A DNA stretch of 64,000 bases from Ctena decussata (lineage: Eukaryota > Mollusca > Bivalvia > Lucinida > Lucinidae), in the NCBI GenBank assembly GCA_963989385.1, contig OZ022508.1, forward strand, positions 50,879,087 to 50,943,086. Reading direction: 5' to 3'. Under the pieces are notes generated by a model. That model did not search any database and was not told the DNA's origin. It saw nothing but the letters and a program-made list of their open reading frames with translations. Positions 48,049 through 59,014 of this stretch are shown piece by piece. Each line of letters opens with the position of its first letter. Positions within the stretch are counted from its first letter, which is position 1. Position numbers and translations under genes: made by a program.

Positions 48049-48426
48049 GGTCGTCTGACAGTCGGCCAAGCAAACATCGCCACAGAAGAGTGATGATTGT
48101 TGAAGACTAATTCGGTATACAATTGGGATTTTAAGGCCGAATTATAAGTATAATGTCGACCCGAGTTCTCTATAGATGCTCTGCGTCGTAGAGAGGGAGG
48201 TCAAATACTATAATTAGTTGTCTAGATCGTTATATATCTGATTTGTTTCGGATGTGGTTTGAGGCACTGGTCTCTATAGGAACAAGTTTCGAGAACAGTG
48301 TTGTTCAATACCTGTACCTTAGAGCAGGTCTGAAAAATGGAGGCGAACAGCTGGGCACTGTCAGACTACCGACTGTCAAGCGGCGCTCGCCAATTATGGT
48401 GATTGTCTGATAATTGTTTTATTGAT
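48049..48426. other. no recognisable feature
   Basis: I see nothing that can be named in this stretch. Confidence 0.4.
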
Positions 48427-48430
48427 TTAA

Positions 48431-48916
48431 AGGCCCCATTGCTCTATCAGCATGACAATTTTTATCATGAGGTATCGCTGCAAGCTTCTCACTACAATTT
48501 CGTCATTGTAAATGACCATGATGAGCCAGCTTTAAAACAATAAAACACCACTGAACTCCACATAATAAAGGTTTGAAAACTTATTTGGGTCATTTTAGTT
48601 GACAACTAAAATGATCTACTTTCGATTTTATTAAGTTGAATAAAATGGTAAAATTACAATGTACAGGCGTGAGTATCAAATCAGTAACCCGCTTATCTTT
48701 ATATAGCTTTGCTAGACAGGAAACCAGAACAGGTAAATTGTATTTTGTGGAGTGATTCGTTATTTTTCAAAAACTTGTTTTCTCTACTTTTTGTCAGTTG
48801 AATGACTCAACATATGCACTCCAACCCATATTTTATTACCACACGTGAAGGTTGAAATGCATTTTACAATGATTTGAGGTTAGAAGTTTTTTACCACTGA
48901 TAGGACTATGGAGACT
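48431..48916. mobile_element. TTAA-flanked MITE, family A, full copy
   Basis: TTAA at 48427-48430 and 48917-48920 brackets AGGCCCCATTGCTCTATCAG and, at the right end, CTGATAGGACTATGGAGACT. It is collinear with 3559-4026 along its full length and has an 18-bp extra stretch near 48830. No coding capacity. Confidence 0.85.
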
Positions 48917-48920
48917 TTAA

Positions 48921-49250
48921 TATTCCCAAGATGTGCAAGTTGGAAATTCATGGATTGCCAGTATCACGGTTTAAGGCCAGACGAAAGTATGTACTAAGTG
49001 GCTGAGATTCAGCCAGGACTTTAGGACAAACTGTGGCATTCAGGTGTGTGCATGTATATGTATGCGTGTGTGTAAAGGTAAGTAGACATGCACATGTGTA
49101 TGTGTGAGTCTATGCGTATTCACGTGTCTATCTCCTGTGGCTGTGTATTATGTATATATGTGTGTGGTTTGACATTCACTGAGATATTTATTGTGGGTTT
49201 GTTTGTGCATATGCCCCATGAATAGTATTACCTATCGTTTTGGGTACATT
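48921..49250. other. GT-rich spacer
   Basis: Imperfect TGTGTG/TATGTG runs lie at about 49045-49170. No gene was seen. Confidence 0.5.
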
Positions 49251-49758
49251 TTAAGGTTCCTCTTAACACTTCAGCCATTTTTGTCCAGATTTCTGCATAA
49301 AATCACATCTAATCACAGCCCAAATAAAGCAAAATTTTGAAATGAAAACAGTGGGAGTCCCTAGATATAATGAAATTATATCTCTAAATGCTATTGTAAA
49401 ATTTACCTTTGAAGAGTTCTCATTTTTTTTCGTTTTTGCTCACATGTTCAAAATTTGTCTAAGTCCATTTTATACAAGAAAGTGTTGAAATTAACCCCTT
49501 GATGTCACATGATATTATTCAAGCATCACTGAGTTTGTCCTACTGAACACACTGTTCATCCAGATGTAAGAAGTTGGTGCCCATGCAAAAAAGTATGAGA
49601 ACGTGCTGTTGAAGTGCATGCTACCGTTATTTGCCTGTGTATTGTTACAGAAGTGCTAGGCATTAATTTTCTGCATTTGCCACCATTGTTGAAGTCAGCT
49701 AAGCCTGGGCAAATAACTGAAAATTCTCTAACTACCCTGCAGGGGCAGTGAGCCTAAT

Positions 49759-50022
49759 ATGAAGCTACAAGTTACGTATCATTCTTTCTATGCTGTAATA
49801 TTTATTGCTTATTTTGTCTTACAGTCCCCCACAAGCATTATCAGCATCAACAATTCCAGGGCTCAGCCTGGAGGGCGATTTGGGAGAAATAGTCTCCCTA
49901 AGCTGACTGACTTCTCCCTATTTTCAGCTGAGGGAGAAGTGGAAATCCAAAATTTGGACAAAAACTTCTCCCCAAAGTCCAGAAAATGTAAAACTTCACC
50001 CTGTCTGAAAGCTCTAGGCTGA
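49759..50022 (+). other. unrecognised open frame inside family B
   Basis: An 87-codon frame contains GGRFGRNSLPKLTDFSLF and a hydrophobic start. I do not recognise it. It may be a relic of another repeat carried in the element. There is no second copy in the window to test. Confidence 0.25.
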
Positions 50023-50189
50023 CCCCTGAATCTATTATAATAATTAAATCTTCGATCAAATCAGTCATCTGTTATGATCTGTGATTTACTTATCTTTCAA
50101 AAATCATATTATAATGTGATAAACAGCCCAGGCTTCTCATTTACTCCTACTTGGATCTGATTACTCTTTGCCAGAGAATACGATACAGA

Positions 50190-50835
50190 TAATTTTATGT
50201 TTCATATAGAATTATTGTATCTCTCATCAGTGCAGGGGAAGCTTCCTATGACATCACAAGGCATTCTGGAGGTTCTCTCAAGGATTGCACAAGCCACTTC
50301 AGCTCTTACCAAGGTGAAACCAATTTGGAGAGATAACGAAATATCTCTTTGACCAAAGATGAAACTTATGCGCTCCCTTGCCATTTCCATATTTCTGTAT
50401 GCCTCTGAATCATGGACCTTGACAGCAGAGTTAGAGAAAAGAACGCAGGCCTTTGAGATAAGATGCTACCGAAGGTTACTGAACATTACATACAAGGACC
50501 ACATAACCAATGGGGAGGTTCGCAGAAAGATCCAAACAGCCATTGGAGAATATGATGAACTCCTGACGCTGGTCAAGAAATGGAAACTAAGGTGGTTTGG
50601 CCATGTCTCCAGATCTTCTGGTTCAGCAAAGACCATTCTACAGGGCAGAAGAGGAGGTAGACAGAAGAAGAGGTGGAAAGACAATATTAAAGAGCGGACA
50701 GGGGTGGATTTTGCCAGTTCAACAAGGGCAGCTGAAAACAGGACAAGATAGAAAGAGATTGTTTCGAAGTCATCTGTGGTGCCCCCAACGACCTAGTAAG
50801 GTTACTGGATAGAATAAAATAGAATAGATAAGGCA
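50190..50835 (+). pseudogene. LINE reverse transcriptase, 3' fragment
   Basis: The translation before and after a TGA at 50350-50352 is continuous: RIAQATSALTKVKPIWRDN, then MRSLAISIFLYASESWTLTA, AFEIRCYRRLL, KKWKLRWFGHVSRSSG and GRRGGRQKKRWKDNIKE. This is the C-terminal domain common in animal non-LTR polymerases annotated as endonuclease-reverse transcriptase (RTE-like). A TAG at 50749-50751 and a further shift spoil the last residues. The catalytic core is absent. Short ATAGAATAGATA sequence after it may be the tail. It is nested in the TTAA element at 49255-52830. Confidence 0.8.
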
Positions 50836-50909
50836 TTCAACACCACTTTTAGTGAAAATAAAATAAATTTCATAGGATAATCCTCAGGAAGCAAAAAAAA
50901 AAAAAAAGA

Positions 50910-50912
50910 CTC

Positions 50913-50945
<33 letters not shown>

Positions 50946-51040
50946 AAATCATGTTCTAGAACAACTCTGCAAAATATCTTTGGTATGCAGATTCAACATT
51001 CCAAATTTTAAAAGAGGAGTAATGGCTGCAACAGTTTGTT
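50910..51040. repeat. inner inverted repeat with (GT)n, left arm
   Basis: GACTCGG, a GT microsatellite, GTTTAAATCATGTTCTAG and GGAGTAATGGCTGCAA are mirrored at 52090-52232, where the microsatellite appears as (CA)n. The arms belong to the surrounding inverted-repeat element or to a second one nested in it. Confidence 0.8.
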
Positions 51041-51477
51041 TCCATGATGCCATATATATTTAGTTTCAGGATACGGACAGATTATCTCCTTGTGATAGAA
51101 TTTTAACTGTCACTGGGAGCTGTTCTCGCTTAGACCATTTGTTGCAAATGTCATAAAAATCCCTTCTAGTTCTGATTTTATATAGATTCTTAATGATTTC
51201 GTACATCTATATAGCCCTATCAAGGGCAGTTAATCCCTTGGGACAAAATCAGCTGAATGTTTATTATGGCATCTATGTCCCCCCCCCCCTTTCTCCATAA
51301 TCCCTAGTTGCTTATTAGAGTTAATATAGTATTTGCACAGTGAAATTGATACTGTTTAGAGGGTGAATATTTTCCACTGTTTTGTGGTATATCTGGATAT
51401 CCGGTGTGTTTCAGTGCAGTCAACCAGTGAGTGGTGTGATGCATATACTTGCCTATAGAAATTTAAAGCCTTGCATT

Positions 51478-51695
51478 GGTTGGTTGATTGTTTTGGGTTT
51501 AATGGCTCTTCGAGACAGTATTTCATTCTATATGGAGCCGTCTAAGAGAAATGATAGGGGTAGAGAAAAAATGTCCAAACGTCCCCAAACCCTCACCTAC
51601 TGCAAGCACAGAAGGTCCTTGCCCTACTATAATCCAAATTAGCAGGAAGCACTGCAAGTTACCCAGCAACATAATGCCCGACCACAACCATCCCA
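51478..51695 (-). mobile_element. SINE-like insertion with 14-bp target duplication
   Basis: TAAAGCCTTGCATT occurs at 51464-51477 and 51696-51709. The minus strand ends in CGAAGAGCCATTAAACCC and a CAATCAACCAACC tail, like the element end at 37930-38000. The 5' part has no clear tRNA boxes, so it may be a truncated SINE or LINE end. It is inserted in family B. Confidence 0.8.
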
Positions 51696-52089
51696 TAAAG
51701 CCTTGCATTTATGGTAGTAATTAAGTCAGAAATTTGATTCACAAAGATCTCCTGCTGTAATTTAAATCCAAAGTTTCAAATGCATAAATGTTACAAAAGC
51801 AGTGGCTCAAATAGAATATGTGTAGTTAGTATCATGCATAATTTCAACAGCTCTTCTGCCCTATTCTCCCCCTCTAGAAACTGAATGACCCAAAATATCT
51901 ATGACATTAAGCTATGAGGTGGGGTTCTCACTTCCAAAACAAAATCCCATAATATCTAGACTAGATCCGTCTGATTAGACAGACCTAGATTTTTGGGATC
52001 ATTTTTAAAGGAGAAAATGAAGAAATAGAGTAGTATCACTTTTTTCAATATCATATTATAAAAGTAAGAATACAGTGGAATGGGCTGCA

Positions 52090-52187
52090 TCAGGCAAACT
52101 TTTGCAGCCATTACTCCTCTTTTAAAATTTGGAATGTTGAATCTGCATACCAAAGATATTTTGCAGAGTTGTTCTAGAACATGATTT

Positions 52188-52224
<37 letters not shown>

Positions 52225-52232
52225 GAGTCTTA
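52090..52232. repeat. inner inverted repeat with (CA)n, right arm
   Basis: This is the reverse complement of 50910-51040. It also contains CAAAGATATTTTGCAGAG and the (CA)n microsatellite at about 52190-52222. Confidence 0.8.
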
Positions 52233-52834
52233 ACATGCATATTGCCATACAACGAAACCATGCTGTCGTGTATAGGATTTTCTAAGAGTGTAAATATGGT
52301 AACACACCTTATTCAGGTGAAAAGCTAATGTAAGGCCAATAAAATGATACATGTGTGTTTTCAGTTACATGCTATTTCAAACTATAGTCAGTGTATCAGA
52401 CTTGTTTTATAGACTTAATTTTTATTAAAAACATATATTGAGACAACAGCTAGGGAGACAATAGGGATGACCAAGGGAATGCCCATGAAATCTTTTCAAA
52501 CATGCCGGTGGAGGGCTGGAAAAAATAGGCATGACTGAGTTACTAGAAACATAAAACTTTTTAATGTAGGCCTAAGCAGGGTATATTTCAACACTTTCTT
52601 GTATAAAATGGACTTAGACAAATTTTGAACATGTGAGCAAAAACGAAAAAAATGAGAACTCTTCAAAAGGTAAATTTTACAATAGCATTTTGAACATTTA
52701 GAGATATAATTTCATTATATCTAGGGACTCCCACTGTTTTCTTTTCAAAATTTTGCTTTATTTGGGCTGTGATTAGATGTGATTTTATGCAGAAATCTGG
52801 ACAAAAATGGCCAAAGTGTTAAGAGGAACCTTAA

Positions 52835-53195
52835 GGGTTTATACATAGTCGGACATGTCAGAACTCATATGAAAACGCAAGTAGGACCTTTTTATTGTAA
52901 CTGGATTAAGAGCGTTTCTGGATTAAGATCGTTTCTTTTTCTTTTGAAATTTGAAAATCTCTCTTGACAGTTAAAGTGTATCCAATGCATATGATTACTT
53001 TTACATAAAAGATTATATATAGGCCTGTGTTAATATGCACACATTGTGGTGTTTGTGGGTATGGGCATGCGCTTGAGATTATACGCGATCATGCCTAAGT
53101 GCATGTTAATAGTTGTTGTATTCATGTGTCATATCAAAGATTAATCAAAATTTAGATTCATTTTAACAAGGTTTAAACGGATATATAATACGCAA
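52835..53195. other. no recognisable feature
   Basis: AT-rich spacer. A possible 8-bp target copy (AAGGTTTA, 53168-53175) of the following LINE lies here. Confidence 0.35.
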
Positions 53196-54862
53196 TGTCA
53201 TATGCTGGGTTGGTTTCTGAATTGTTTACTGGTGATACGCCAAAATTGACAATCTTTCACCAGGGGGGCGTGACTGGAGGAAAATTAGTCCCTAGCTCTC
53301 ACGAGAGATGAGAACTTTGACACACAATCATCTGACATTTCAGCAGAGGAAATCAGGGAATCAGGGAGGTCATTCCAGTCCCTGATGGTCTGGGGAAAGA
53401 AGCTACATTTATATGCATCTAAACTAGCAATGGGTATCTGAAATGCCATGGAATGTTGATTTCTGCAACGCCTAGTTTTGGGGACAAGGTCACCTGTAGG
53501 TATTCTGGCTTTACCTTTCAGACCTTTGTATAGCAATATGAGTCGGTTATCCTTCCTCCTCTTTTTGAGGCTTTCCCACTTAAGTTGCTCAAGGATGCCA
53601 GTCATGCTACCCGCCTTTCGGGTGTAATTCCTAGTTACAAACCTAGCTGCACGGTTTTGCACCTTTTCTAACTCTTCCTGAAGGCCTTGTGTATAGGGAT
53701 CCCAGACCGAGCTTCCATATTCGAGGATGGGACGCACCAATGTCTTATAGCCTACTTCTTTCACTTCTTGGGGACAAGAAAACAAATTTCTCCTTAAGAA
53801 TCCTAGGGTTCTGTTGGCCTTAGTGCAAACAGAACACAACCAGGTCCCTCTTCTGGATAGATCAGCCCCATTCATGGAAGAAATTGTTGTTACTAAGGAA
53901 GGAGTTACAAAACTTCTTAAAGGATTAAACCCATCTAAGGCCTTAGGACCTGATGAACTTCATCCTAGAGTTCTAAAGGAGTTGGCGACAGAGTTGGGTC
54001 CGGTATTTGCCTATCTTTTTCAACAATCGATTGATAGAGGTGAAATCCCTCGTGAATGGTCTCTTGCGAACATTTGCCCCCTGTTCAAGAAGGGGGACAG
54101 GTCTCTTGCCCGTAATTATCGTCCGGTATCCTTGACCTGCATACCTTGCAAGCTGCTTGAACATATTGTGTGTTCGAATATAATGGCCCATCTTGATGAA
54201 CATAAACTTTTGTCAGACAAACAACATGCATTCAGAAAATGGCATAGCTGTGAAACTCAGTTGACTACGGTGATAGATGATTGGGCAAAAGTGTTAGACA
54301 ATAAGGGCCAGGTTGACACTTTTATATTAGATTTTGAAAAGGCTTTTGATACACCCCCACATGAACTCCTTAAAAGCAAACTATTTAGCTACGGTATAGG
54401 TGGTTCAACATTGAATTGGATAAACGCTTTCCTATGCTTTAGACAACAAAGAGTAGTAGTAAATGGTGTTATGTCAGACTGGGCCCCTGTTGTGTCTGGT
54501 GTCCCACAGGGCACCGTTCTTGGTCCCTTGTTGTTCTCCTTGTACATAAACGACATCTCTGCAGACATTGAGTCTGAAATAAGACTCTTTGCTGACGATT
54601 GTGTTTGTTACCGTGAAATAAAAGGAATAGATGATACAGTGAAACTTCAGGAAGACATTGATCGTTTAGGATGCTGGGCTAGGAAATGGGGTATGAGATT
54701 TCAACCTGTCAAATGCAACATGATGCAGCTGACAAAAAAGCACAACAAAATCCAGGCTTCTTACACCCTTGAGGGTACAGTACTGGAAAATGTTGAAAGT
54801 ATCAAATACCTTGGAGTAACAATTACAAGTGATTTGAAATGGAATACCCATATCAGGTCCTA
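53196..54862 (-). mobile_element. LINE insertion with 5' inversion (twin priming)
   Basis: The copy is in two blocks facing each other. The left block (to about 53825) encodes the C-terminal part on the minus strand. The right block (about 53825-54862) encodes the preceding part on the plus strand. The right block stops after SDLKWNTHIR and the left block starts at CTKANRTLGFLRR, which is just where the protein should continue. An inverted 5' segment joined to a correctly oriented 3' segment, with the two break points adjacent in the element, is the standard twin-priming product. The insertion is therefore on the minus strand, with its 3' end near 53200. AAGGTTTA at 53168 and 54862 is a weak target-duplication candidate. 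Confidence 0.85.
53285..53828 (-). pseudogene. LINE reverse transcriptase, C-terminal part (3' block)
   Basis: The open frame of about 180 element codons reads KANRTLGFLRRNL, then VKEVGYKTLVRPILEYGSS, VWDPYTQ, LEKVQNRAARFVTRNYTRK, SMTGILEQLKWESLKKRRKD and SFFPQTIRDWNDLPDSL. This is the region after the thumb in CR1/Jockey-type polymerases, down to a natural stop. There are no breaks. The start codon used by the longest frame (53875) lies in the inverted block and is not biological. The matching N-terminal part is on the other strand at 53825-54862. Confidence 0.85.
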
Positions 54863-54863
54863 A
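53814..54863 (+). pseudogene. LINE reverse transcriptase, core (inverted 5' block)
   Basis: The 349-codon frame has GLNPSKALGPDELHPRVLKE at residues 38-57, NYRPVSL at 101-107, the A box ILDFEKAFD at 171-179, the B box SGVPQGTVLGPLLF at 228-241 and the catalytic FADD at 259-262. It ends at YLGVTITSDLKWNTHIR, with the thumb cut off. The frame is open throughout, which suggests a young copy. Endonuclease and ORF1 are absent by 5' truncation. It is a CR1/Jockey-like polymerase by motif; the exact clade was not tested. The protein is split by inversion and cannot work. Confidence 0.9.
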
Positions 54864-54869
54864 GGTTTA

Positions 54870-55479
54870 TCTGTAAGTAGATGTGTTTTTGAGGTCTAAA
54901 GCAGTATCTAATAAAAGTGTAGTTGAAAAGGTATAGACAGATAGATACATAATATATGGAATAGAGCTGTGACAAAATAACTGATGCCCCTATCATCCAT
55001 TAATATTTCAAATTGTTGTTAATAAGACAAGTATCACATAAAACGTTGAAATTGGAATAGCTAATGCATACCGTACAAGTTCTTAAAACAAAGTTTAGAT
55101 CAATAATGCGGCCGTGGAAAGCAGATGAAATATCAAACATTGCAGGCCCCGGTAGGACTGCTCCTATGACCAGTCTGTTCTTTGTATGTACTGTTTGCTC
55201 GGACCTATCTGTCCCAGTGCATAGAAGCTAGTGCATTTAATTTAGCCCTGCGTTTACAGGGAATTAATTTAAAAAGCTCACCTATTTCGTAGCTAATAAT
55301 CCATCACTCAGTCACTATCTACATAGACGTATATATAGCCTTCTTCGCCTCAGTATTTTGACACGAGCGGTATCTGATATTAAGATGCATCAGTAAACAC
55401 GGCAATGCATTTTATACTGTCTACAGTCGGTGAGCATTGATACCATATATATTAGTCAACAGATGTATTTTGGTCACGG
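54870..55479. other. no recognisable feature
   Basis: AT-rich spacer between the LINE and the palindrome. Confidence 0.4.
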
Positions 55480-56913
55480 TAAAGGGGGGGGGGTATCAAT
55501 AAGGTGGGTTTTCTGCATCCTACCAAAGTTTTCTTTTTTTAACTGATGGTATACTCCAATGTGTCTAGTTTATTGAACCATATGTGACTTTGGTCGGAAA
55601 GCCCTACTTACTGAGCTATGGGTCCACAGAAGTGGGTGGGGTAATCCAACATGGTTTTAACCTGTCTTGTAAAAACCTTCTTATTTGGTAGAATAGTACA
55701 GCAGACAGACAGGATTTAATAAAATGATTAACAGAACATCTAAACTATATTTCCATATCATTTTATTTGGCTTAGTTTGAACATATGTTGTCAAAAAAGA
55801 CTTCCTTTGACATTCAGCATTTTTTGATATTTTTGTCCTCAAATTTCAATATTTTTTGGCCTTATTGTTAAATAAACAGACCAATTGTCATCAAACTAAT
55901 GTCAAGGAAGCACCCTGACCAGGTCATTCGGATGATGTGACCAGTATTTCACAATGACCTAGTTTTCATGGTCGACTGAACACATAAACTTGCTTGGAAG
56001 ATTTTTTCATTTAATTTTGACCTAGAATTACGAACCTTTGGCCAAATTACTATTTTAACTGCTATATTATGCCCTACACCCCCGCCACTAAAGGTGAGAG
56101 AATACATATTGGCTTCAGATCGGATCTCCTTGGCGTCTGCATCTGTGTCTGTGTCACATACTTTGACCTTGGAAACAAGGTCAAGGTCAGATTTTGATGA
56201 CCTTGACCTTGTTTCCAAGGTCACAGAGGACTTAATATGTGACAGATACGCAAAAGCAGATGCCAACGAGATCCGCACTGAAGCCAATATGTATTCCCTC
56301 ACCTTTAGTGGCGGGGGCGTGGGGCATAATATAGCAGTTAAAATAGTAATTTGACCAAAAGTTCGTAATTCTAGGTCAAAATAGAAAGAAAACCATCTTC
56401 CAAGCAAGTTTATGTGTTCAGTCGACCATGAAAACTATGACATTGTGAAATTTTAGTCACATCATCTGAATGTCCTTGTCAAGGTGCTTCCTTGACATGA
56501 GTTTGATGATAACGTGTCTGTTTATTTAACAATAAGGCCAATAAATATTGAAAATTGAGGTAAAAAATATAAAAAATGCTGAATGTCAAAGGAAGTCTTT
56601 TTTGACAACATATGTTCAAATTAAACCAAATAAAATGATATGGAAATATAGTTTAGATGTTCTGTTAATCATTTTATTAAATCCTGTCTGTCTGCTATAC
56701 TCTTCTACCAAATGAGAATGTTTGTACAAGACAGGCTAAAACCATGTTGGATTACCCCACCCACTTCTGTGGACCCATAGCTCAGTAAGTAGGGCTTTCC
56801 GACCAAAGTCATATATGGTCCAATGAACTAGACACATTGGAGAATACCATCAGTTAAAAAAAGAAAACTTTGGTAGGATGCAGAAAACCCACCTTATTGA
56901 TACCCCCCTTTAG
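55480..56913. mobile_element. 1.43-kb near-perfect palindrome (fold-back element)
   Basis: The two halves, 55480-56196 and 56197-56913, are reverse complements with only scattered differences. GGTATCAATAAGGTGGG opens the left arm and its complement closes the right. The CCCCGCCACTAAAGGTGAG block near 56080 mirrors that near 56315. The loop is almost nil: the centre reads CAAGGTCAAGGTCA, about a dozen bases, then TGACCTTGACCTTG. One arm contains CATAGCTCAGTAAGTAGGGC, which resembles a tRNA A box. Frames on both strands (for example 55949-56407) are mirror images and not genes. Confidence 0.9.
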
Positions 56914-56984
56914 TACTTGCTGTAAAATGTCATGATTGATTAAGGCGGCTGAGGGTAGAATTGCAAAAGGTGTTCCGAGACGGC

Positions 56985-57565
56985 GAAGCTGGAATAAAGC
57001 AATCGTAGCATCAGTTTGTCAGTTTCGTTGATTATTCGCTATCATAGTTAATATAGTGATTTCGACAAAACTATCAATATTCATTATCTCATCGGTTATC
57101 CGCTATAGTTTAAGGGTAGGAGATAATAATCTTCATTTTAACGAAAGTCGAAATATATTCACGGTATAAGGGGGCATTTATGAACGGTAAGGAGATAGCT
57201 TGATTTGAAGATAATCACAATATTTACAGCCTCGTCCGCCTCTCGTCATAGTTTACGGCAAAGGGATAATTATAAGGACTTTGACGAAAGTTGCAATATT
57301 CAAGGTCCGATCAGCAATTCGTTACAGTTTACGGTAAACAGATAATCACTTTGATCAGGGTGAAATTTGTAATCGTCTTGATCTTATCAGTTTTATTATT
57401 CGGTAAATCTGCAGACAGGATATAGTTTATATTAGAGTCGATGAAAAATCGCTGTATTCACGGTCTATTCGTTGTAGTTTACAGTAAGGAAATGAACATT
57501 TTAATTTCGTCAAAGGCGCATATTTACGGTCACAGCGCTTTTTGGCTACAATTCGCGATAAGGAG
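56985..57565. repeat. tandem array of about 70-bp units, left part
   Basis: Units share ATTCGCTATAGTTTACGG, GGAGATAAT, TTTTAACGAAAGTC and ATATTCACGG words at a spacing near 70 bp, considerably diverged. The array resumes at 60419 after the element at 57570-60414. Confidence 0.65.
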
Positions 57566-58624
57566 TTAAGAGAGGCTGACTGTAAACATCGAGCATTGGC
57601 CCATAATAACGTGGAAAGTCGAAAATTACGGATTTGGCTCAAATTTGGGGAAATTGATATATACCATGCTTGTTTGTATTTCACAAGTTTTTAGAGGTCA
57701 ACGTTCGGCCGTTTCCATGGTAACCAGGAATCCATTTTGAAAATATCAATATTGAGACATGTATGTAATATTTCCTCGATAAAAATCAAACAACAAATAT
57801 TATCCCATTCCTATTTGCTTTTATAGTTTGAAAATACATACGTATGTAATAAGATAACATGATATGACTGTTTTCTGTCCCTTATTATCAACGGGAGAGC
57901 TTTTACTGGAAAAAATCGACCCAATTTTGAGTGAAAAATTGGTGTTTTATTCGCCTGATAAATAAAAATGGCAGTCACGTTTGACAATAAGGCAATATAT
58001 GCATGATAGAGTAAGGTTTGAAGTTGAAGAAAGTAAAAAAAATAGGTGTAAACTCGCAAAACTTTAAAAGTTATCCATCTTTGAAATGTGTCAATACTGT
58101 AAAATAGTAGGAAGGGAGATAAGTCAAACTGGCATTATCTACCTCCCTTGACGATTACAAATCTGCGAACACTACAGGTAGTATCCATGATCTTTAATAA
58201 TAAAAGATAGTATCTTTGAAAGAATAAGATTACTGTCAACAATGCTCACCATGACTTTTTTTTTATCTATGAATTAGGTCCATTTACCAAGACTGCAGTT
58301 GCAGTTGTATTCGGTACAATTGATGACAAGAGTTGTCCCGAGCAAAACGTCTGCAGAAATCACGGAATAGAAGAACGGAGTAAAACCGTTTTATTTGCAG
58401 CAATATTTTTGCCTTATCTTTATTTTATGTTGAAATAAATAAATTTACAAATGTTTTTGAATGAATTGCTTCTGTGAAGCAGGTAATACGCAAGAAGAGG
58501 CATTTTTCAGGACAGAAATTGGTGTAGACTAAGGCCTACAGCGTCTATTCACCGAAGGATACTGAAATTTTAAGCAATGTTTTATTACCTATGATGCTTT
58601 TGCTATGATCGTCATACTACATAG

Positions 58625-58905
58625 AACAGCTAAAAATGGATGGATGAATGTCTTTGGATTTTATGTCCTTTTTAACAGTATTTCAGTCATAGCAGGACGA
58701 TTGGGGAATGTGGTTGGGGGATGTTGGGAAGTGTGTGGGTGGGGGTGGGTGTGTGTGTGTGTGGGGGGGGGGAGGGATGAGTATGAAAAGCTGTGTAGTG
58801 AAGCCAAATTTGCGGTTGGAAAGATTAATGCATCAAGCAGATCTCGAACTCTGAACCACTTGATCAGCAGGCCAGGCCTACACCTACTGTGCTACCCGGG
58901 GCTTC
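58625..58905 (-). mobile_element. SINE family 1 with G/T expansion
   Basis: On the minus strand the head contains CGGGTAGCACAGTAGGTG and AGTTCGAGATCTGC, then the body with CGTCCTGCTATGACTGAA and CATTCATCCATCC at the end. An expanded GTGTGTG plus G run at about 58735-58775 lies within the body. It is nested in family C. Confidence 0.7.
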
Positions 58906-59014
58906 TAGAATAGCCAAGAAAGTCGTGTAATTTAGGTAATCCTGATAGGGGTGCCATCTTAAGTATACAAGTACTCATGAGTGATTTATTCATCCCATCT
59001 AATTTCATCCACTT

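Larger units (their letters stand above)
49255..52830. mobile_element. 3.6-kb TTAA-flanked element with 245-bp terminal inverted repeats, family B
   Basis: TTAA stands at 49251-49254 and 52831-52834. Just inside, GGTTCCTCTTAACACTT and its complement open inverted arms of about 245 bp (49255-49498 and 52587-52830) that match almost base for base, including AAATTTTGCTTTATTTGGGC. An inner inverted pair lies at 50910-51040 and 52090-52232. The interior holds a LINE fragment and a SINE as later insertions. I find no transposase, so it is probably non-autonomous. TTAA duplication points to piggyBac-type mobilisation; that is inference. Confidence 0.8.

Noticed and set aside
55949..56407. 152-codon minus-strand frame with an internally repeated REYILAS peptide
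   Set aside because: It spans the centre of the palindrome; the peptide repeats because the DNA arms mirror each other. No coding evidence remains after accounting for that.
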